From positions 1 through 9,821 of the forward strand of contig CALCPB010001036.1 in NCBI GenBank assembly GCA_937897665.1: a stretch of 9,821 bases of DNA, given 5' to 3'. A model generated the notes under the pieces. The model worked only from the letters and a program-made list of their open reading frames with translations. It had not been told where the DNA came from and ran no database searches. Position numbers and translations under genes: made by a program. This DNA comes from an uncultured Halomicronema sp. Lineage in GTDB: Bacteria; Cyanobacteriota; Cyanobacteriia; Phormidesmidales; Phormidesmidaceae. Positions within the stretch are counted from its first letter, which is position 1. Each line of letters opens with the position of its first letter. Shown here in pieces: positions 5,674-9,821 of this stretch.

Positions 5674-6223
5674 CATTGGGAATGTGGCGACATTTTCCAC
5701 CAGAGCCCAATCTTCGTCCTGGGTGGGTCGAGACCCATACAAAGCGTGAGAGATAGCATAAAGTCTATAGCCGCGTCGGCCAGTGGCGTATCGGCGAGAA
5801 ATCGTGTCAACGGCGTCTCTGTGCCCAAGTCGTAAAGACATTTCAACCGGCAGATCAAGCAGATCTGATGCGTAGCGTACAGAAAGACCAAACGGTGCAA
5901 GCCACATGGCATCAGCCTTTTTATCCGAGAAGATGCAACCGCCACCAAAGCGGAACGTCAGGCCATCACGCTTGAAGTGAACGAAGTCGACACCATCACA
6001 CCAGAATTGGTGCAGGTCCTGGTTCTCGGAAGTCCGGATGATTCGCCCAATCAGGAATTCGGTCGAGACGCGCAATAACTCGTGATTGCTTCGGTCATCA
6101 TCGAAGAATCCGTGAGGTTCAATACTCCAGCGGTGAAGTATTCGAGAATACTGCTGGTCGGCAGAAGAGCATTGTTCCTTTCGGCAATCGTCGCGGCTCG
6201 GCATCATTAAACAGATAGGATAA
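5589..6223 (-). mobile_element. Integron-type gene cassette, 635 bp, one ORF plus attC
   Basis: The edges follow the G|TTRRRY cutting rule read on the minus strand. The cassette begins with TTATCC (6223-6218) after a G at 6224 and ends with the G at 5589, before TTAGCC of the next unit. One ORF starts 16 bases inside the left edge and its stop lies in the attC, so nearly all of the cassette is coding, as is usual. No integrase gene or attI is recognisable in the window. The segment has no GCGATCGC octamer. From memory, unverified, the attC resembles sites seen in planctomycete cassette arrays. Confidence 0.75.
5668..6207 (-). CDS. Cassette-borne protein of unknown function, 179 aa
   Basis: I do not recognise this protein. 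It begins MMPSRDDCRKEQCSSADQQY and has a likely folded core from about residue 45, with alternating strand-like stretches (STEFLIGRIIRTS, FWCDGVDFVHFKRDG, LTFRFGGGCIF). A helix/loop region follows (DLLDLPVEMSLRLGHRDAV), and it ends YGSRPTQDEDWALVENVATF. There is no signal peptide or membrane segment, so it is probably cytoplasmic. Cysteines occur at 8, 13, 70 and 91. ATG 6207 is 16 bases from the cassette edge; a second ATG follows immediately and there is no clear ribosome-binding site. The TAA stop is part of the attC core GGATAAC. An overlapping frame (5598-5948, minus) is rejected as a shadow. The context as a mobile cassette suggests an accessory or adaptive role, but nothing more specific. 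Confidence 0.75.
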   Translation of the reverse strand: MMPSRDDCRKEQCSSADQQYSRILHRWSIEPHGFFDDDRSNHELLRVSTEFLIGRIIRTSENQDLHQFWCDGVDFVHFKRDGLTFRFGGGCIFSDKKADAMWLAPFGLSVRYASDLLDLPVEMSLRLGHRDAVDTISRRYATGRRGYRLYAISHALYGSRPTQDEDWALVENVATFPMG

Positions 6224-6225
6224 CA

Positions 6226-6267
6226 ATATTATTAGACAGAAAGTTGCCGCATATTATGTCAGACAGA
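6226..6267. repeat. Imperfect direct repeat flanking the cassette's upstream edge
   Basis: ATATTAT-T-AGACAGA (6226-6240) and ATATTAT-GTC-AGACAGA (6251-6267) share 14 bases in the same order and direction, 10 bases apart. The first copy begins two bases outside the cassette edge at 6224. Direct repeats next to an insertion point are a feature of attI sites, where they bind integrase, but no other attI feature is recognisable here. Confidence 0.45.
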
Positions 6268-6287
6268 TTGGCTGCCCTGGCAACCAA
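6268..6287 (-). terminator. Stem-loop after the P-type ATPase gene
   Basis: On the minus strand TTGGTTGC (6287-6280) and GCAGCCAA (6275-6268) form an 8-bp stem with one G-T pair and a CAGG loop, 17 bases after the ATPase stop. It is followed by TCTGTCTG rather than a clean T-run, so termination would be imperfect. The position suggests it ends the ATPase operon. Confidence 0.5.
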
Positions 6288-6304
6288 AGTTCAAACCTAT
6301 CGGC

Positions 6305-8557
6305 TCAATCAATCACCAGATTAGGGGTGAACTCGTGTTGGACGAGGGGGCGGAGACTGTTGAGGCCCGCAGCGATCGCCGAGCCGTTGTGAATCACTGT
6401 GGCAATCAAGGGACTCAGCCCAGCAGTGGTGGCCAGTCCTAGGGCGACCAAGTTGGTGACGACGACGAGGGCGATGTTTAGCTCAATCAGGTCGCGGGTT
6501 TGGCGTGCGATCGCGAGCTCTTCCAACAGGTCCAACAAATCATTATTCATCAGCACCACATCGGCGGTTTCGCGAGCGACATCGGCTCCCCGTTCAAAGG
6601 ACACCGAAACATCGGCATAGGCTAGCGCTACCGAGTCATTCAAACCATCACCGACAAAGGCGACCGTGCGTCCAGAGCGATGCAAATCGCGCACAATTTT
6701 GGCCTTTTGGTCGGGAAACGCTTCCGCATAGACCTTGTCATCAGGAATGCCCAACGTTTGGGCGACCTGCGCCGCGCGGTGGGGGTTGTCCCCGGTGAGC
6801 AAGTGGAGTTCCAGGCCAAACTCCTGCTGCAGGAGGTGAATCAGCCGCGAGCTTTCTCGCCGTAAGGGGTCGGTATAGGCCAGCGTGCCGATAAACTCAC
6901 CGTCGCAGGCGACATAAATGAGTGATAACGCGCCTGCCTGCGGAGTGATCCAGCCGTTCCACATCACCGCTTGCTGCTGCAAAAAGCGCTCGCTCCCCAC
7001 CGTAATGGTGTACCCCTCAATGTGGGCGGTCACTCCCAGTCCCACACTGTAATCCCAGTCATCTCGGGGCAGCAGGGGAATTCCCCGAGCCTGAGCCTGT
7101 TCTACGATCGCCTCCGCCACCGGATGGGTTAAGTGCTGCTCAGCAGACGCCGCCAGTTGCAGCAATCGTTCCGGTGAGAGGGTTGAGGAAAGGGGCGCAA
7201 TGTTGGCGATCGCGAGGGTGCCTTCGGTCAGCGTTCCCGTCTTGTCAAAGACAATGGTATCGACTTCGGCCAGTTGTTCTAGGGTGCGGCCACTGCGCAC
7301 CAGCACCCCGTGGCGCGTGGTGTGATTCAATGCCCCCAAAAACGCCGTGGGAATCGACACCCGAATGCCCGTGACAAAATCCAGGGTGAGAATGGCGGCG
7401 GCGCGGGTCGGGTCGCGGGTGATACCCAACACCAGCGTGGCCAGCAGCAGCGAGGGAATAATCAGGCGATCGGCCACCTGCTCGGTGTAGTTGGCCATGC
7501 GGGTGTCGTAGACCGGTGCCTGTTTGAGTAGTCGCAGCCCTGTCGCCGCGCGAGTTTGGTCGCCGACCCGTGCAGCCTTGAGGGTTAACTGCCCTGACCG
7601 CACCAGAGTGGAGGCAAAAACATAGGTCTCGGGGCGCGCCACGACGGGCATTGCTTCTCCGGTAAGACCCTGCTGATCGACTGTTGCTTCCCCGCTCAAC
7701 ACCGTGCCATCTACCGGAATTTGCTCCCCTGGATGCACCACCACCCGGTCTCCCAGCTGCACTTGATCGCTAGGCACTTGCCGCAGTTCGCCTGCCACGC
7801 CCTGCACCCAGGCAAAGCGACCGATCGCATCCGCTAGGGTAGACGATCGCACTGCCGTCGCCCGAGCCGTTTGGTCGCGAATGGCATCGCCAATTTCATG
7901 GAGCGTAATCACCAGTGCCGGGGTCAATAATCGTCCTTGCCAAGCACTTAGGCTCAGGGCGAGAAAGTCCAAACAGTCAATGTTAAGGCGGCGATCGCGC
8001 CAGAGACTTTGCCAAGCTCGCCGGGCAATAGGCCAGATAGCGATCGCCAAAGTCACCGCCGCCACGGGACGCGCCCCCCGCAATCCCGGCCAACGACTGG
8101 CCAACGCGAGCGCTGATGCCAGCAAGGGTAATCGCAACGTTGAGTGGCGCTGATCGACAGCCCCCTTGCAAGGAGCGGTTGGGCGATCGCCCGCTAACTG
8201 CGTCTGCGATCGCAACTCGTTGGGGGCCAGGGCGACAGCCTCAAGGGCCTCTAAATCATGCTCTAAATCGCCTAGCAGTTGGCTGAGTTGGGCAGACACC
8301 GTTGGTGCAGCAGCAGGAGCGTAACGGATCACCACCGACCGAGCCGCTAGATTAATGCGCACCTGCTGCACCTCAGGCAGAGCGGCCAATCCTTTCTGGA
8401 GTTGAGCTTGGCACTGAGGCTGAGTGCCTAACCTGGGAACCCGCAGCCGTAGCCGCCCCGGCACCTGATGCACAATTTTCCACAGTGCAGCATGGTCTGA
8501 GGTCAGAGCTACCGCATCTGGAAAGGCCCCGATCGCCGAAGTCGAAAATTGCGTCAT
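6305..8557 (-). CDS. Heavy-metal-type (P1B-like) P-type ATPase lacking the CPC motif
   Basis: 750 residues from ATG 8557; a TTG five codons upstream (8572) is possible but less likely. The N-terminal HMA-like domain (about 25-85: HQVPGRLRLRVPRLG.. QVRINLAARSVVIRYA) lacks CxxC. Hydrophobic segments follow at about 142-181 and 197-213, then the A-domain with LTGE (298-301), then membrane helices at about 365-405. The P-domain has DKTGT with phosphorylated Asp438, the P1B-type HP pair at 478-479 (THPVAEAIV), TGDN (588-591) and GDGLND (636-641). Two C-terminal helices end the protein. Where P1B pumps have CPC, here the aligned residues are Phe-Val-Thr (394-396, in LDFVTGIRVSIPTA), so soft-metal ligands are missing and the transported ion is unknown. 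All catalytic motifs are intact. It forms an operon with the upstream HMA-domain gene, 39 bases apart. Confidence 0.93.
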   Translation of the reverse strand: MTQFSTSAIGAFPDAVALTSDHAALWKIVHQVPGRLRLRVPRLGTQPQCQAQLQKGLAALPEVQQVRINLAARSVVIRYAPAAAPTVSAQLSQLLGDLEHDLEALEAVALAPNELRSQTQLAGDRPTAPCKGAVDQRHSTLRLPLLASALALASRWPGLRGARPVAAVTLAIAIWPIARRAWQSLWRDRRLNIDCLDFLALSLSAWQGRLLTPALVITLHEIGDAIRDQTARATAVRSSTLADAIGRFAWVQGVAGELRQVPSDQVQLGDRVVVHPGEQIPVDGTVLSGEATVDQQGLTGEAMPVVARPETYVFASTLVRSGQLTLKAARVGDQTRAATGLRLLKQAPVYDTRMANYTEQVADRLIIPSLLLATLVLGITRDPTRAAAILTLDFVTGIRVSIPTAFLGALNHTTRHGVLVRSGRTLEQLAEVDTIVFDKTGTLTEGTLAIANIAPLSSTLSPERLLQLAASAEQHLTHPVAEAIVEQAQARGIPLLPRDDWDYSVGLGVTAHIEGYTITVGSERFLQQQAVMWNGWITPQAGALSLIYVACDGEFIGTLAYTDPLRRESSRLIHLLQQEFGLELHLLTGDNPHRAAQVAQTLGIPDDKVYAEAFPDQKAKIVRDLHRSGRTVAFVGDGLNDSVALAYADVSVSFERGADVARETADVVLMNNDLLDLLEELAIARQTRDLIELNIALVVVTNLVALGLATTAGLSPLIATVIHNGSAIAAGLNSLRPLVQHEFTPNLVID

Positions 8558-8596
8558 ACCGTTTGCGGTCAATGAAGGAGCCGGAAAGGAGTCAGG

Positions 8597-9142
8597 TTAG
8601 GCCGTGACGATATCTTGTTCTGCCTGCTCTAACACTTGCAACAGCCGCATCCCCAGCTCTAGCTCAGTGAGGTCAGCCCCGTCATATTGAATCGCGATTG
8701 AACTGGCGGCGCGGTTAATTCGCACCTGGCTCACAATATCTTGAACCAGCAGCAGCTTCTCTAAACGCTGAGCAAAGGGCGAATCGGTCAGCAGGCGAGG
8801 AATCCGCAGGCGAATGCGCCCCGATACAGAATGGACAATGGTGTAGTCCTCCTCTTTAAACGAGGAATGAGCGCCATTCGTCGCGGCGGCTTGCACCGTG
8901 GGCAAATCATCCGCTGACTGCTTTTTGAGCTGCACAATGGCTTGTCGGGCAACGGCGGCGATCGCCAGATTCACCACCAAGGCACTGGCCCCTCGCAGTC
9001 GTAACTGGGTCGTCACGAACAAGCCGCCCAGCACCGGCAAAATGGCGGCAATTTCGCTATATTCTTCTAGCCAATGCCCTAACTGAGAACCATAGTCAGT
9101 TGCTGGAGCTGATTGTTCTGGCGTAGTGCCTATTGTCATCAT
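8597..9142 (-). CDS. Small membrane protein with C-terminal HMA-like domain
   Basis: 181 residues from ATG 9142, chosen because AGGA lies 8 bases upstream; a longer frame would need TTG 9172. After a polar N-terminus there are two hydrophobic stretches (about 31-47, IAAILPVLGGLFVTTQL, and 51-70, ASALVVNLAIAAVARQAIV), a linker, then an HMA-like domain from about 99 to 155. It has HSVSGRIRLRIPRLL and VSQVRINRAASSIAIQYDG. That domain is plainly related to the N-terminal domain of the neighbouring ATPase (HQVPGRLRLRVPRLG and QVRINLAARSVVIRY) and, like it, has no CxxC metal site. It fits the Pfam-type HMA_2 group often found beside such ATPases. It is probably a membrane-anchored partner or regulator of the pump, co-transcribed 39 bases upstream of it. 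Its biochemical role is not established from sequence. Confidence 0.85.
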   Translation of the reverse strand: MMTIGTTPEQSAPATDYGSQLGHWLEEYSEIAAILPVLGGLFVTTQLRLRGASALVVNLAIAAVARQAIVQLKKQSADDLPTVQAAATNGAHSSFKEEDYTIVHSVSGRIRLRIPRLLTDSPFAQRLEKLLLVQDIVSQVRINRAASSIAIQYDGADLTELELGMRLLQVLEQAEQDIVTA

Positions 9143-9185
9143 TGACTTTTTCCTGATTTCCCGACAAGTCAAGCGATCGCAGAGA

Positions 9186-9386
9186 TTAATTATCTAGTAT
9201 GAAACTCGCTTGTTGCCGATCAGTGTTATCTAAAAATAATATTTCGATAAGGTCTGACCCGCGCTCTTCTGGGTGCGGCGGCTTGATGCAACGAAAGCGA
9301 TCGCTAGCAGCGGGAGAACATTCTGAAATCTGGGTGAGCCAGCGATCGCCAATTACCGCAAGCTCAATTGAGCGCCCGCATCTCAT
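9186..9386 (-). CDS. Doubtful 66-aa ORF upstream of the ATPase operon
   Basis: The frame runs from ATG 9386 to TAA 9186, beginning MRCGRSIELAVIGDRWLTQI and ending DNTDRQQASFILDN. It ends 43 bases before the start of the HMA-domain gene, in the same direction, so it could be the first gene of the operon. Against this, it has no recognisable family, no clear ribosome-binding site, and the neighbouring sequence is full of broken frames. It contains three GCGATCGC octamers or near-copies. Confidence 0.2.
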   Translation of the reverse strand: MRCGRSIELAVIGDRWLTQISECSPAASDRFRCIKPPHPEERGSDLIEILFLDNTDRQQASFILDN

Positions 9387-9387
9387 T

Positions 9388-9761
9388 CATCAGAGGGCAC
9401 TACAATCCCTTGACCAGGCGTGAAGCTCTAAGGCCTCGGTCGGTTGGGATGCTTAGGATATGGGAGGCGGCATTTTTCAAATACGCTGTGCCACATGGCC
9501 GCAACCAGTCGCTTCGAGGTCAGCGTAATGTTGTGAATGCCAAGCTGGGGCACCGGTGAGATCGCCTCAATCAATCAGCTAGACCTGGTACCCTCGACAA
9601 CCGCCGCTACCGCACCAACGGCCTTGCTCGACAGCCTTTCAACCTTGAGGGAACCCTAGAAATCCTGATTACCGAATTGAGCTGATTGCATGAGGAGGGC
9701 CGCGATCGCGATCTCAACCGCTCGGTCAAAACATCGACCTCTGCCTCCGTCTTGCGAGCAG
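9388..9761. other. Stretch without a supported gene; broken reading frames
   Basis: No complete gene is seen. On the minus strand 9428-9574 is open for 48 codons (..ISPVPQLGIHNITLTSKRLV.. then TAG) and reads like a protein C-terminus with no start. On the plus strand 9560-9685 is open for 41 codons (..LDNRRYRTNGLARQPFNLEG.. then TGA). Neither is recognised. The stretch most likely holds gene remnants plus the upstream region of the ATPase operon. Confidence 0.4.
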
Positions 9762-9821
9762 CTACTCGTCCTCAGATTCGGTCTCAGCAGGAGTTGGCAC
9801 AGGCTCGGGTGCCGGCGTGGG
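9762..9821 (-). CDS. Possible C-terminal tail of a gene entering from the right edge
   Basis: On the minus strand the frame is open from the window edge for 19 codons and ends at TAG 9762, giving PTPAPEPVPTPAETESEDE. Such a Pro/Ala/Glu/Thr-rich, acidic tail is a common disordered C-terminus in cyanobacterial proteins. The opposite strand is also open (a Ser/Gly-rich frame), so strand choice is not certain. The protein family cannot be told from this tail. Confidence 0.4.
   Translation of the reverse strand, partial: PTPAPEPVPTPAETESEDE

Noticed and set aside
5598..5948. 116-codon minus-strand ORF overlapping the cassette ORF and attC
   Set aside because: It runs through the attC palindrome and overlaps the better ORF 5668-6207, which has the stop inside the attC core as expected.
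6305..8572. TTG 8572 as the start of the P-type ATPase
   Set aside because: ATG 8557 lies five codons inside and neither has a ribosome-binding site; ATG is the more probable start, although TTG is not excluded.

Overview
The window looks like cyanobacterial chromosome. The octamer GCGATCGC (HIP1, very frequent in many cyanobacteria) occurs about 17 times, mostly after position 6300, and several genes resemble families I associate with filamentous cyanobacteria. Base composition is uneven: AT-rich at the left end, GC-rich in the acetyltransferase (2901-3461) and in the P-type ATPase operon (6305-9142). This suggests an accessory, mosaic region.

Left part (1-4448). A gamma-glutamylcyclotransferase-like gene is cut by the window edge. 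It is followed by a decayed NlpC/P60-like pseudogene with three stops and one frameshift. Next come a divergent pair, an HxlR-family repressor (minus) and an NADPH:quinone oxidoreductase-like MDR enzyme (plus). A roughly 400-base gap leads to a hexapeptide-repeat O-acetyltransferase, then a perfect 12-bp hairpin, then a two-TM cyanobacterial protein of unknown function.

Middle part (about 4574-6224), the most interesting stretch. On the minus strand two genes sit in what look like integron gene cassettes. The first cassette (5589-6223) holds an unrecognised 179-aa ORF whose stop codon lies inside a 91-bp attC-like site with two-armed fold, extra bases in the left arm and core sites at both ends. 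Its R'' core (GGATAAC) does not match the adjoining core perfectly, but it matches exactly the core at the upstream edge of the same cassette, as expected if the cassette once closed into a circle. The second cassette (from 5588 down to about 4590) holds an alpha/beta hydrolase; its upstream core TTAGCC matches the GGCTAAC core 30 bases after its stop, although the rest of that attC seems lost. No integrase gene is visible, so this would be a cassette cluster away from an integrase, or an insertion at a secondary site.

Right part (6268-9821). A minus-strand operon encodes a small membrane protein with a C-terminal HMA-like domain and a heavy-metal-type P-type ATPase. The ATPase keeps the catalytic DKTGT, TGE, TGDN and GDGxND motifs but lacks CPC in the membrane and CxxC in its N-terminal domain, so its substrate is unknown. 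The last 650 bases contain only short or broken reading frames and, at the edge, the Pro/Glu-rich C-terminal tail of a possible minus-strand gene.
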